A stretch of 48,416 bases of DNA from assembly GCA_009760855.2 (NCBI GenBank), contig WPIO01000220.1:250001-298416 (forward strand). The letters run 5' to 3'. Under the pieces are notes generated by a model that saw nothing but the letters and a program-made list of their open reading frames with translations, was not told the origin of the DNA and did not search any database. Below, one piece after another: positions 11,120 to 21,740 of the stretch. The translations under genes and the position numbers were made by a program. Numbering within the stretch: the first letter of the stretch is position 1; each line of letters begins with the position of its first letter. The stretch is from Cristatella mucedo (lineage: Eukaryota; Bryozoa; Phylactolaemata; Cristatellidae).

Positions 11120-11410
11120 GGCACCTGCTGCTTCTATTGTAATTAGCCAAGCACCGTAAACTAATGCACGTGCCTCAGGTGTGGCCAATAGTTAGCAATT
11201 AAAGCATCGAAAATCAGGGCCACTTGTGAAGGAAGATATATTTCGTGTCGTCTACTGCGGTTGATTGAGCTCTCATATATAGGTTTTTCAAGAAGAATAA
11301 AGCAGATTCAATTGACCTTGCACGTGCATCCTCTGTGCCTCCATGAGACTCCCGAGCAGAACAACGACCTCTGGAGATACGGTAATACAACAACTGGCAT
11401 CAGAAAACGG
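11120..11410 (+). repeat. LTR-like direct repeat, left copy
   Basis: Blocks shared in order with 13085-13390: GGTGTGGCCAATA / CCTGTGGCCAATA, ATTTCGTGTCGTCTACTGCG / ATTTCGTATCATCTACTGCG, TTGACCTTGCACGTGCAT / TTGACGGTGCATGTACA, and TGAGACTCCC / TGAGACTGCC. The pair, about 2 kb apart in the same orientation, looks like the two LTRs of an element. Exact ends were not resolved. Confidence 0.5.
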
Positions 11411-11449
11411 TTAAATCGATTAAGGAAAGTGGGTAGCTGCAGCAGCCCG

Positions 11450-12240
11450 AGACGAAGAAGGTGCAGCATTCGAAGGAAGTCAGCAGCAAGACGGTACTGG
11501 TCAGTGGGGAGGCGATAGTTGCATGCAAAAAGGCTCCAGCAGCCTACGCCAGTGAGTTCTTGGCGGCAAATCCCACCAGCCAGAGGTCGTACCAGCGGAG
11601 AGCATCTGAGCGGCATAGAGTGCCCGAGACGGCAACGTCTCAGCAGCAGAGTGCAGCGGCGAGAGCTTTTTGGTGGTGGAGAGCACCTGCACAAGCCTCT
11701 CGATGCTGAGCTCAGAGGAGCACCGCCAGACTGCCGTCAGCTGCAAGGCAATAGTAGCTTGAGACCAGGTGAATTCAGCTAATGAGAGTGATGTCTTGGC
11801 TGCGATGCACAGCACAAGAGCTTCATGGCGGCAGGGAAATTTGTCCGTGAAAGCGACGTCTGGGCCGCCAAGCGCTGCAGCACGAGCATCGTAGTGGTGA
11901 AGAGCACCGGCTCGAGCGTCTACGTGCAGAGCAGAGAGGAGCACCACGAGATGGCAAGGCGATGCTAGCCAGCAACGAGGTGTAAGCTAATAAAATGCCT
12001 GCGAGCGAAGCATGAAGAGCTTCACTGCAGAAAAACCTAGCAGTGAGAGCTTCGCTGAGGCCAAGCACAGTAGCTAAAGCTTTGCAGTGGTGAAGAGCAC
12101 CTAGTAGAGCATCTCGGTGCAGAGCTGATAGCTGCACAACCGCAAGGTCGACTGGGTGGAGTGGAACTCGGAGAATGGTGAGGCCATAATGACGCCGAGG
12201 GTTTTTGCAGGGCGGGATCTGCCGGTGACGAGAGAATGAG
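11450..12240. repeat. Minisatellite of about 195-235-bp degenerate units
   Basis: At least three and probably four units. A marker TGGTGRAGAGCACC recurs at about 11674, 11895 and 12088. A second marker, GGCRATAGTWGC-like, recurs at about 11510, 11746 and 11957. On the minus strand two consecutive units translate alike: LSALHVDARAGALHHYDARA and LSALHRDALLGALHHCKALA. Open frames of 148 and 104 codons result from this. A coding role is not shown; repeats without stops can produce such frames. Confidence 0.65.
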
Positions 12241-12564
12241 ACCGGCCATCGGTGCTCGCATGGTGGTGACTTATGAGAACCTGCCGACAGTAGGAGTGGT
12301 GCCCCACCATTATCCTTTGCCTAATGGTGGGCAGCACCGACTACCGGCTTCTTGAGTGGGGCAGACCTAATGTGCACCTTCTTCGAGTGGCTTTCACGCA
12401 GCCTTCACCCATGCGAGCTGGTCGGAACTTGTTAATGCTAAATTAAAATCCTTTCCAAGCCGAACGACAAACCGCTGGACAAGGCGCCACCTGACCAAGC
12501 AGATGAGGTGAGGGGAGCCAACATGACGTTCCAGTCGTGAGGGCCGGCCCCTACCCAGCTAGGC

Positions 12565-13060
12565 TGTTAGACTAGTGTATCTCCGTCAGTAACTCCACAA
12601 AGTCATAAAGACCATGTGGGTGTTACGCAGGAGAATTTTGTATAGCGCACTCACAGCCTAAGCGGCTTTCGGTACGCATTCGGTAACCAACACACTTCGT
12701 CTCACGCAACAAAGAGAAAGTGGAAAGCATAGCAGAGTTAGGAGAGCAGTTGAGGTAGTGAGTAGCATAGAAGTGGCAGTTCAGGACCGCTGAACAAGAT
12801 GTGCCATAGTCGGCAGTTGGAGAGTAGATGTCGTTGCGTAAGAATTGTGGAAGCGAGTTCCACAGTCTAGGACCTGCAGAGCTAAAGCTTCTGTCGCAAA
12901 CTTTCTTTAAGCGGAGGAATGTGACAGCTAATTTATTGTCCACTCAGGACCTGAGGGCGTGAACAGGCTGAAACTGATGCAGCAGTTCAGCTAGGTATAA
13001 AAGAGCCAAGCCGTGGCGGGCCTTGTGGGTCAGAGTAAGAACTTTGCTCTAGGAAATCTA
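12565..13060 (-). mobile_element. Family A copy (reverse), 3' part
   Basis: On the minus strand it reads DNKLAVTFLRLKKVCDRSFS, SAGPRLWNSLPQFLRNDIYS and PTADYGTSCSAVLN, then the 3' UTR that ends by GGAGTTACTGACGGAGATACA on the left. It is closely similar to 25.74-26.12 kb. It lies between the minisatellite and the right LTR-like repeat, so it probably inserted into that element. Confidence 0.85.
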
Positions 13061-13084
13061 TTTGCTATTGGGAATGGATATTTT

Positions 13085-13390
13085 GTGTCCCTGCTGTTTC
13101 TGCTGTAAATTAGACAAGCGCCTGACCCTTATACTCATGCCTAACCTGTGGCCAATAAAAAAGCCGTTAAAGCCGCTCAGCATCGGCCGCTAATGCAGTT
13201 TCTATTTCGTATCATCTACTGCGATTGATAGCTTTAATTATTGATAGCTTTATTGTTTGTGCCCACTGAGAGGAATACAATAGAGTCGCGTTGACGGTGC
13301 ATGTACAGCAGCTGTGTCTCAGTGAGACTGCCACCACCGGAGCCACCGTCACACAACAATGGCTACTTCAGTTCTATTCTCTATGATTAA
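13085..13390 (+). repeat. LTR-like direct repeat, right copy
   Basis: Partner of 11120-11410, with shared blocks in the same order and orientation. See that entry for the matching motifs. Confidence 0.5.
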
Positions 13391-13399
13391 CGGAATGGT

Positions 13400-14080
13400 C
13401 ATTCAAAACTCAAGTAAATCTACTTGCCAGTGTGCTGCCCTTTCTGACTGGCACTCCACCTCTGCGGGCTTTACAACAGCATCCAAGCCGTAATTCTCAC
13501 AAAGCGGATGTAGCCTCGGCCTCGTTAATTGTAGCTTACGGTTTTACGCTTGATTTGCAACATCCTGCAAAGTGGCCCATCTTCTTGCAGGTATTGCAAC
13601 GGCAGTCGTTCTGGTCAGGTTTTAGGATATTAATGTATATTAATATATATGTATTGAACCGTAAAGTAACGATTCGTAGTAGCTAATTGCATCGCGGTCA
13701 GTCACAATTGTAAGTTTACATAATAATAGCTTATGGAAATACATTGTCTCTCACCTTCAAAGAGCTCAATTGCTCGTGGACTGTAAGTATCCTTTAATGA
13801 TAGCACTACAGTTTTTTGCACGAGCATGCAGCTTCACGTCATATACTAAGTGATCTGCGGACTTTCAATTTCAACGTATGTCATAAATAAAGGGGTTAGA
13901 CTTTAACATTCAAATGATTGGAGGTATGTTGCCTATGGGGCTATACAAATTTTAATATTATCAACAGTACTAGTATAACTATATAGCACCATCTAGTAAA
14001 TAAATGTCGTATAGGCACTTTACAGATGTCGTGAATAACGCATTTTTAATTCACATGCAACTAATATTCTTAATAAAACT
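13400..14080. other. No gene recognised
   Basis: AT-rich non-coding DNA. An 84-codon frame at 13432-13686 has no recognisable motif or splice context. Confidence 0.4.
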
Positions 14081-14084
14081 AATA

Positions 14085-14345
14085 ATACATTTTGTATAGC
14101 ACCCTCAAAGAACGGCGTGTCTGCATAGAAAAATGAAAATGCTGCATTGTCCTTTAGTTTACCGTGGCATGCTCAATGACGACAACAATAACGTTGAAAT
14201 GACTTGCACAGTGTCAGCACACAAAGCATACAAAGGATAAATAGCAAATACACAATGGAGTAATAAATATGTGCATTTTCAGTTTTATCACTGTCGAATA
14301 GATGAGGGAATGTCGTGACACAAGTGGTAATTGAAATACAGGCTT
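14085..14345 (-). mobile_element. Family B 3' region (reverse), diverged
   Basis: It begins AATAATACATTTTGTATAGC, the diverged tail and hairpin. It continues with AAAGCATACAAAGGATAAAT and AATGTCGTGACACAAGTGG, matching AAAGCATACACAGG and AAGTCGTGATGCAAGTCGG of the copy at 28.7-28.8 kb. Confidence 0.5.
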
Positions 14346-14599
14346 ACATTGCTTACAAGGTAATGACATGGTTTTGACAGGACTTGTGGTCTTGGGTTGC
14401 CTTCATCTTGAGTGGCCTTACTAAAGCCTCAGTGAAAGGCTGGGCAAACTTACCTTAAGCAGACGACATATTTATTTGCATAGTTAAAATTAAAAATTGA
14501 AAGGCATCACGTCACATAGGACACGCTATTTATTCAAATTTCAAGGGATGACTTGGGAATTACAGCTACCGGCAGTATATGCATCTATAAATGTGCTAT

Positions 14600-15035
14600 G
14601 GCTCCCTCGTATCTAGCTGAACTATGCACCAGCCTGTTCGCGCCCTCAGGTCCTGCGTGGACAATAAATTAGCTGTCACATTCCTCCACGCAAAGACCGT
14701 TGGCGATAGAAGCTTTAGCTCTGCAGGTCCTAGACAGTGGACCTTGCTTCCACAATTCTTACGCAACGACAACTACTCTCCCACTGCCGGCTATGGCACA
14801 TCCTTTTCAACGGTCCTGAGCAGCTACTTCTATGCTACTCACTACCTCAACTGCTCTCCTGACTCTGCTTCGCTTCCCACTTTCTGTTTGTTGCGTGAGA
14901 CGAAGTCTGTTGGCTACCGAATGCGTACCGAAAGCCGCTTAGACTGTGAGTGTGCTATACAAAACTCTCCAGAGTAACACCCACATAATGTTTATGACTT
15001 TGTGGAGTTACAGACGGAGATATATTACATTACAT
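14600..15035 (+). mobile_element. Family A copy, 3' part with ACATT tail
   Basis: A 117-codon frame reads CVDNKLAVTFLHAKTVGDRS, SAGPRQWTLLPQFLRNDNYS and PTAGYGTSFSTVLS, and is followed by the 3' UTR and the tail TATTACATTACATTATC at about 15018-15036. It is one of the younger-looking copies. Confidence 0.88.
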
Positions 15036-15269
15036 TATCTTGCCCAAAATTTTAGACCAGGAAATTACAGTGCTTGCTTGATAATTTTTATTGGGAAAGC
15101 TTATCAACCATATTGAAAAGCATTAAAAGAGTGCATGACCTATGGCTGAATCCCCTGCACAGCCGTTGTGCTGGGTGGTTTCACCTTGAACTGAGTGCTT
15201 ACCTGGCTGACTCAGGGTACTGCATATATTTTTGGAGCCCCAGAACACTGCTGATACAGACATTTAATT

Positions 15270-15320
15270 ACATATTAATGCGTCCTAACAAAACCTAATT
15301 GCTATTCAGGCGCTTGACGT
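15270..15320 (-). mobile_element. Family B hairpin fragment (reverse)
   Basis: ATTAATGCGTCCTAACAAAA and CTATTCAGGCGCTTGAC resemble the family B terminal hairpin in reverse. It is very short. Confidence 0.3.
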
Positions 15321-15324
15321 ATTC

Positions 15325-16435
15325 CTCGGAGCTCGAGCCCACAACAACAACCATATCTTGTTTGGAGTGAGCACATTATAATTTAGACCAAACCATCTCG
15401 GCATTGGCTGAGAATCACTTGTATCTGTGCCAATAGCCCTCCGCCGAGGCCACTCAGGTTTGGTTGGTCAGACTGCGATCATGAGGATCAACCAACAGCT
15501 TTCACTTATGTAGGAATGATTGATTTCTTAGTTAAGGGTGAATGTCTAGGACAACTATGCATTGCACCAGAATGCCGTTTATTATTTGTCCATATTTTTA
15601 TTATTCCAGTTCTGTTTGCCGACTGCTTTAATAAAATAATTGTAATTTTCTGGACCATTGACTAGTGAGTAGCTTCACGGAGGCCCTGCCTTTCGCGTGA
15701 CTTACTAAAATTCTCGGTTTTCTCTCTCATAGGTTAGTTTTTGCCATACACATGTAGATTTTAGCCAGGAATTCTTAGTATGCAGTGGTTTCCATACAAG
15801 TTGGGTACCGCTGAGGTTACCCAATGATTTATCAGGAACAAAGGAAAGCCAAGAAAAATGGCATTAACCGTTTCAACGGCTTTTCTCCGAGTCTTGCGAC
15901 GCTTTTGAAGTGCCAGGCTAGTGCGCCGGCAGTGCGTCAGACTTTGTGGTGTATGCTGGGAGGTGTAGCCACCTCTCCAAGGAAAAGCCGCTGACGATGG
16001 GGACGGCCTCTGCGTCTGCGCCTGGTCGGACCTTCGGATTCGCTGAGCCGCAGACTCGATCTCGATGGTTGCGGCATGCTGCAAAGGTTTCCAGCGGACT
16101 TCCCGTCAGAAAGGCTCTCGTACCATCTACTAGGAATTGCCGTATCTTGTTTCAGAAGAGCCCGAAGCTCCGAGCCGCCAAGGACGTTAGGACATCATGA
16201 TGCGGCATCGAAGCCGCTACGATGAACATTTGTCTTAAGGTAAGTCCCCTAAGCAAACCGAGCGTTGGCTTCGCTGCAGTGAGTGCGGACTTGCTACTTT
16301 AAAGTATCGGCGCTATTCGCGCTGGTCGTCATCAGTCGGAGTAACCTGCGTTTATCGAAGATTAAGGCTAGGTGACTTGTAGTAGCATTTCGAGACAAAC
16401 CTACGCGGCATTCGTCACCACTCGGTAAGGACTAG
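15325..16435. other. No gene recognised
   Basis: Overlapping short frames on both strands around 15.76-16.2 kb, moderately GC-rich, without domains or convincing splice sites. I see nothing else to name. Confidence 0.4.
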
Positions 16436-16439
16436 CGTC

Positions 16440-16695
16440 GTAACCAGCGCTGTTATTATGGTCCATGCTTATGTAACATCCCGTCTCGACGTCTGTAACT
16501 CACTGCTAGCTGATCTACTGGCCTGTGCAAGTAGTTGCTTACTGACGGTGCAAAACGCAGCAGCTAGGCTCTTCTGGCGTGAGCTTCGCAGCTGCCACAT
16601 CGCACCCCCGACCTGTACTGGCACCCAATCAAGCAGCGCTAGCTGAACTAGCGCAAGCTTGACTTCAAGGTTCTGTGGCATTTGCTGATATCGTG
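16440..16695 (+). mobile_element. Family B fragment (RT C-terminal region)
   Basis: The frame reads VHAYVTSRLDVCNSLLADLL, then LLTVQNAAARLFWRELRSC. This is the classic post-core block of CR1/L2 reverse transcriptases (SRLDYCNSLL, QNAAARL). The same stretch, decayed and reversed, occurs at 29.0-29.2 and 42.9-43.1 kb. It is cut off at the solo LTR that follows. Confidence 0.75.
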
Positions 16696-16718
16696 ATTTG
16701 AAAACGCACACCCCAGCC

Positions 16719-17029
16719 TGTGACAGCTCAGCGCCTAAACGTGTTCAGCCCGCACCAGGCGGGGGCGGGGCCACTCCCGACCTTAGCTAGCCAAGCGGAA
16801 GGCAGCGTTCCTAGGCACCAGCCAAGGAGCTAGCCAATCAGAGCGCAGCGTTCCTGAGCCGTCTTGGGCCAAACCTCAGGTTAGCTGCGAGTTGATTATT
16901 AAACACAGCCCAATTCGATTGGGTCCGAGTGCTCCAAGTCTCTTGCTGTTAAGCAAGAGCCGCGCACTTACGCTTCAAAACTTTTACTTTTAGGTCACTT
17001 TGTTCACTGGCTCCAGCCTACATATCACA
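16719..17029 (+). repeat. Solo LTR, about 311 bp
   Basis: It starts TGTGACAG and ends TATCACA, giving TGTGA/TCACA terminal inverted repeats typical of LTRs. It shares several blocks with the LTR remnant at 5.4-5.7 kb. ACCCC occurs four bases outside each end (ACCCCAGCC before, ACTACCCC after) and may be the target duplication if the true ends are slightly wider. No gag or pol adjoins it. Confidence 0.6.
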
Positions 17030-17134
17030 ACTACCCCACAACCAAGAGAAGAATCGTGCAGCTCGCTGTTCTGACTCGAAGCGTTTAGCCATACTTCGTA
17101 CGATCATCTAAATGATAGGGGACCGGGCCTTTAT

Positions 17135-17318
17135 TTCCTATAAAAAAGCTAGCTGATTCAAGATCCTCTTTTTTTATAGCGACAGAAGAATCTTTACGGC
17201 TATCACCGCCGCTTGCCGCTGCGATAAAGGATCGCCCATTGCAGGATGCGAACCCATGACCTCGGGAGCCTAATCGCGATAAGCAAGGGCCTTACATAGT
17301 TTGCCATCGCGGCTCACC
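17135..17318 (-). mobile_element. tRNA-derived SINE (reverse copy)
   Basis: On the minus strand: an A-box-like GATGGCAAACTATGTAAGG, a B box GGTTCGCATCC (17235-17245), then a body with ATCGCAGCGGCAAGCGG and GTGATAGCCGT, and a 3' part CTATAAAAAAAGAGG, CTTGAATCAGCTAG. The copy at 20.69-20.87 kb matches through all of these. RNA polymerase III transcription is known for such elements; activity here is not shown. Confidence 0.7.
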
Positions 17319-17700
17319 ATGCTCCCAAAGCCTGGAACTCACTACCGACGCACGTCACAGCGTCAACTGAAATGGCGACATTAAAAAGGACGCTTAAAAT
17401 GCACCTTTTTATTTCAACATTCGGCAGGTTCCGATTCGTTCTTCGTGAGCATGTACCTGGTTACATTACGCTACTGCTGGCGAATGTTACCACAAAAAGT
17501 TTGGTAATGCTTTATATGCAACATCTTCTAAGTGCCTCTAGGGATCAAGTTCTCTTAGGGCGCTATACAATTATATTACCAATATCATTTAATTACCTCA
17601 ACTCACTTCCGACTGCGCTCAGCTTTCTCATTTCGAGATACCATGATGGACCTAACATTAAAAGATCGTACCGGATAGTGAGAAATGTACTGCTAAAGCT
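17319..17700 (+). mobile_element. Family B-related fragment (RT C-terminus)
   Basis: It reads [20 protein letters not shown] and LKRTLKMHLFISTFG, like [20 protein letters not shown] and FKKELKN at 23.83-23.92 kb. A second LNYLNSLPTALS-like phrase at 17.6 kb suggests a rearranged or neighbouring copy. It abuts the reversed SINE. Confidence 0.6.
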
Positions 17701-17749
17701 CTGATCCATGCTAATTAAGGAGAGAAAGTCCGTCCATCCGTCACGCGCC

Positions 17750-19905
17750 AAGATGGCGACCAGTATTTTCGAGAGCGACGTGTTTTATACGTGCACATTT
17801 ATGATCTGCTGTGACTCAGCTAAGCAAATCCACAGGCTGTGAGCACCAAAAGCTCATAATGGCAATGTATGCTAGATTGTGCGCGTACAACTCCTTTCGA
17901 AGCGCCCGAAAGCCGTGCAGATCAAAAGTGGGTGATGAGCTGCAGAGCTTTCCATAGCGAGCTCCATTCTGGTTTCCACGGAGCTGGGCTAATCGTTCGA
18001 TGCCGTAGCCCCGATTGGCTGTCGGTCTCCATCTGACTGCCACGCATCAATGTACGGGCCTCCTTCATCGGTGCCTACCGGACCTCTTGCCAATTTAGTC
18101 TGTACAGTTCTCCTGTGTCTCCAAGCGATTGCCGCATCGCCCGGTTTCGGGACTATTTCCACGGGCGAGCGCCGAGCGCGAAGTGTTCGCCTGGTGTCCG
18201 CGTCGCGCACGAGCCCGCGGGAAGTCGATGCGCTCAGTACGACGGCTGCTGAGCGGCGTGAGCGTGCAGTCGATACGAGCTTTCGTGAACCGGTTCAGCA
18301 ACCTTCGGGAAGCCACCTCTTGGGAGCCGTTCCTACGCCGCCGCCGCCGTGGCGGCGGCGGCTCCCGAGGCGAAATCTAGTTTCGCGGTACGAGCGCTAG
18401 CTGGCGGATACACGGCCACTGCTGGAGTGGGGAGGCGGGCTTGGGAGGGCGAGCACGTTTGCAAACGGTTTCGCTCCTTCGGCCGAGCCGACTTGCCACA
18501 GCTCACTGCGTACCTCGACCGACGCATCGTCGCTTTCGTCGTTGCCTTCGTCGTCGAAAACCGAGCTGATGGGTCCCATGTTGCCGCCGTTGGCGGCAGG
18601 TGCCCCGGCCGCTCGCAACTCAAGTCTGCTTCTGCCCGCGGAGGTGCCGCTGACCGCGTCGACGGCGGCGACGCCGACGACCCTAGGCTAGCATCGTCGT
18701 CGAGCAACTGCGAGTTGTCTCTTCGCGCGGCGGCGGCGCCGAAGCCGGTGCGAGCTCCCCTCTGAGGCCACCCTGCGGCGCAGCCACAGAGCGAGCGACG
18801 CGAACAAAAGAAGCCTGAGCCCTGGCCCGCTCGGCCGCGCGACAGCTTCGATCGTGCGACAGTCCGGTCGTTAGTGCGTGCGTAAAGCTGCTCAGCAAGT
18901 GTCTTCCCGCGCCGAAGATTCCGCTCGGAGCATGGCGCGATGGAAGCGGAGCCGGAGCGCGCGATAGACAGTTCACCGTGGCGGCGGCAGAAGCGCGGAG
19001 CTCGGTCGCACCAAGAGTGCGAGCGCTCTCGGGTACGAATCGATATCGCTTTAGGACGGCGCACCGGGAGGGAAGCTGCCGCGCGCGCTCGCTCGAGGCC
19101 GCTCTGAGCGCGGGGAGCAGCAGCGGTTCAAGGCTGCGGCTGCGGATGGCTAGCTCCGGCTGAGGCGACGACGACCGTCGCGAGCGCAGGCTGCCGTCGG
19201 ACCAGCTGCTGCCCCGCTGCGCCCCACCCAGCCCCTCCGTCCGTCTGTACTTCCGGCCTAGCCGGGAACCGTACCTGTCTCTGCGCCGACGCTCCGCCAC
19301 GGCGACGGAGTCGCTGGGGATGAGCGCGGCGGCTATCGCTACTCTCGCCTGCACACAGTGGCGGCGAGGTGACGGACCAGCCCGCCGGGCGTTCCCTGGT
19401 TTTGGACCCGGCGACGGGCGCAGCCGGATGCAGCGAAGCGGCGTGCGCAACAGACGAGGGCGAAGCGGCGGGCGCATTCACGAGCCGACCGAGCGCATTC
19501 TCGAGCCGACCGAGCGCGCATGTGCGCTCACTAGTGTCGCGTCGTTCCAGCGGCGCCGGCTTACGAGAACTCAGCGGCTCGCCGCACGAGCCCCCGACTT
19601 CCGCTGTTCGGCTCTTCGGCGAAGCCAGGTAGTGGGTGGGTAGAGCCGATCACAAATGGCGGGAGAGGGACGGGGACAGGGATGGCCGAGCGGTAAGACG
19701 TTTTTGCAGGTTCTACCGCCGGCGGCGGCATCGAGCCGGCGCCGTTGCGAACCCGCCGAGCTGTGAGCGGCGGGCGCTTGGCGGCGCTGGCCGCTCGGAC
19801 GCTGCGTCGCTCGCCAGGGCTGAGCGGTCAGAGCAGGCTGCCAGGGCACGTCAGCATAAATATCTCCGCGGCTTCATCGCCAGGCCTAGGCCGGTAGTAT
19901 GGCGG
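17750..19905. promoter_or_regulatory. CpG-rich island, likely promoter and 5' exon region
   Basis: About 2 kb of GC-rich, CpG-rich DNA, densest from 18.1 to 19.9 kb, in an otherwise AT-leaning window. It has (CGG/CCG) runs, including a 12-base-arm hairpin at about 18339-18364, and long overlapping frames on both strands, which GC-rich DNA gives by lack of stops. Its right edge carries a start codon in strong context at 19899. No frame has a recognisable domain. The minus frame at 18397-18618 (NMGPISSVFDDEGNDESDDA) is acidic and could be a small exon, but no splice sites support it. Confidence 0.55.
17752..17841 (+). CDS. Short ORF in YY1-like start context
   Basis: The start reads CCAAGATGGCGACC, combining a strong start context with a YY1-type AAGATGGCG motif often found at promoters. 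The frame gives MATSIFESDVFYTCTFMICC and ends after 29 residues. It could be an upstream ORF or a chance frame. Confidence 0.15.
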
Positions 19906-20027
19906 CGGCTGAGTATGAATGGACGAATGGTAGAACAATAATTAGGATGCAGCTAGTTCCCGCCGAACATCAACCTCGCTGCCGACGGTCGTACGCTAAA
20001 CGAGGTCGAGTTAGCGGCGTCCTATAG
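19899..20027 (+). CDS. Candidate first coding exon at the island edge
   Basis: ATG with A at -3 and G at +4 starts a 42-residue frame MAAAEYEWTNGRTIIRMQLV and so on to TAG at 20025-20027. A start such as MAAAEYEW with an Ala run right after a CpG island is typical of first exons. A donor-like AATG then GTAGAA at 19928/19929 could end the exon after MAAAEYEWTN. I do not recognise the protein and found no linked downstream exon. Confidence 0.3.
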   Translation: MAAAEYEWTNGRTIIRMQLVPAEHQPRCRRSYAKRGRVSGVL

Positions 20028-20378
20028 GTTATTGTTCGCCTCCCCAATTGTTAGATGAAGCCGTAGTGGAGGACTGAGTTACATCGGGGTGTTAACGCTT
20101 TTACAGATGAGCGCCAATGCAGTATCTTGTCTACCTATGCGTTTATTAACCAAGATCATTCGCTCGAGGCAAAATCTTTTTTTTTCGGAGCTGACCTCAC
20201 AGCCAACGACCCACGATAGCTAAATGTTTTCAAATTATGTCGTTGCTTGGCTTGGTCATGAAAGGCCGCATACACACACAGTCAGCCGAGCACGGGTTGT
20301 GAAAGACGCATCGTTGGGCCGCTTGGGTGGTTTCCTTTGCTTCCAAGGACGGTGCGGGCGAGTTGAGCAGCGGGTGAG

Positions 20379-20638
<260 letters not shown>

Positions 20639-20689
20639 CTGCCGATAGCAGCTAGCGCATGCTGTTTGTAGCTTGGCTGCAGGATGGTG

Positions 20690-20870
20690 TTTTTGGTGAG
20701 AAGTTATGGCACACTAGGCAAGGCGGTTGCTCATCACGACCTCGATTCCGAGATCGTGGGTTCGAATTCCGTCGTGGTCGATCATGTATCGCCGCTGCAA
20801 GCGGTTGTGATAACCGTACCGGCTCTTATATCGCTATACAAAAGAGGCTTTTGAATCAACGAGTACATTT
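20690..20870 (+). mobile_element. tRNA-derived SINE (forward copy)
   Basis: A-box-like TATGGCACACTAGGCAAGGC, B box GGTTCGAATTC (20760-20770), then ATCGCCGCTGCAAGCGG, GTGATAACCGT, CGCTATACAAAAGAGG and TTTTGAATCAACGAG. Two copies this alike in opposite orientation establish the family. The tRNA-like head cannot fold as an intact tRNA because its acceptor ends do not pair, so this is not called a tRNA gene. Confidence 0.72.
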
Positions 20871-20889
20871 GTGGTGCCAAAATTAAAAT

Positions 20890-21740
20890 CAGTAATATAG
20901 ACATTTGTTACTCGGTACACCGGAATATGGCTCAAGCCTGAAAGCTAAAACTTAAAGCCGGAGCTATAAATCACACGTTCGGCTTAGAATAAAAATGAGT
21001 CAAAACTCTATGTTTAGTGAAGTGCGACGGTAACCCAGCAAGTTATGAAACCTCTATCCACTGGTTGCGAGATTCATTTAGTTACTCAGTGTCATGGCAT
21101 TTGGCCTCACGTCTCTCTGCATGTCTCTCGTCCTAATGGCGTCTATCATTGTGCCTGCGACAGCATAAAGTCGTACCGCCATGGCAGATGGAACCACAGC
21201 ACGCATACAATTTTCGCTGAGCGCCATGAAAAAAATGGAGCTGCTTATGGGTCGTCTGGGTGCGGAGGCGCCATAAGGAGTCGATCGCCGAATCTTCAAG
21301 TGAAGAAAATGTTTCACATTTTTACGAGGCTTTGAGATTAATTTATTCCCAACTTTTATTTAGGCGACGTTATTTCCAATTTGTTTCGCATGGAGTAATA
21401 TTTTCTTGTTACTGACAGCCGTGCATTGAAGCTGTTGTGCTACGCCAAGTATGAGAATGTATATAAAACTCATAGAACGTGCTCCTTCCAATCAGCCCTG
21501 CCGAGCTGCGCCTACTGCCGTGTGATTCCCCAATATACCTGCTGCTGCAGAACGCAGCGGCTGGCTAGGCTATAGTGTTAGGCCGTCGCGAATGATGCAG
21601 AAGCCGTTTTAACTATTTTCACTTCGCTACGGTAAGGCCTATTGAGGGACACGGCTAGCAAAATTTTTTAGCTCAAAGGCTAGCTCTCAGCAAGTTCTTG
21701 AAGAAAATGTCAGCAGGAAGTCGCGGTCAGCGCATCTGAG
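20890..21740. other. No gene recognised
   Basis: Mixed-composition DNA. Frames at 21045-21335 (+) and 21078-21317 (-) overlap each other and carry no known motif. Confidence 0.4.

Noticed and set aside
15300-15530. Shared repeat with 43.90-44.05 kb
   Set aside because: Only the family B hairpin tip and a short AGCTTTCAC phrase match; the rest does not align.
18339-18364. CGG hairpin as a transcription terminator
   Set aside because: Bacterial-type terminators do not apply; it is a GCC/GGC run in a CpG island.
18333-19477. Minus-strand frames of 243 and 264 codons in the CpG island
   Set aside because: Arg/Ala/Ser-rich, overlapping on both strands, no domain; explained by lack of stops in GC-rich DNA.
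19681-19745. tRNA-like start GGGATGGCCGAGCGGTAAGACG resembling a Leu/Ser tRNA A box
   Set aside because: The downstream GGTTCTACCGC is a poor B box, and no acceptor stem pairs across the region.
20690-20790. Intact tRNA gene with B box GGTTCGAATTC
   Set aside because: A second copy with the same non-tRNA 3' body shows it is a SINE, and the arms do not close into a cloverleaf.
21045-21335. Overlapping 96- and 79-codon frames
   Set aside because: No recognisable motif, no splice context, both strands open.
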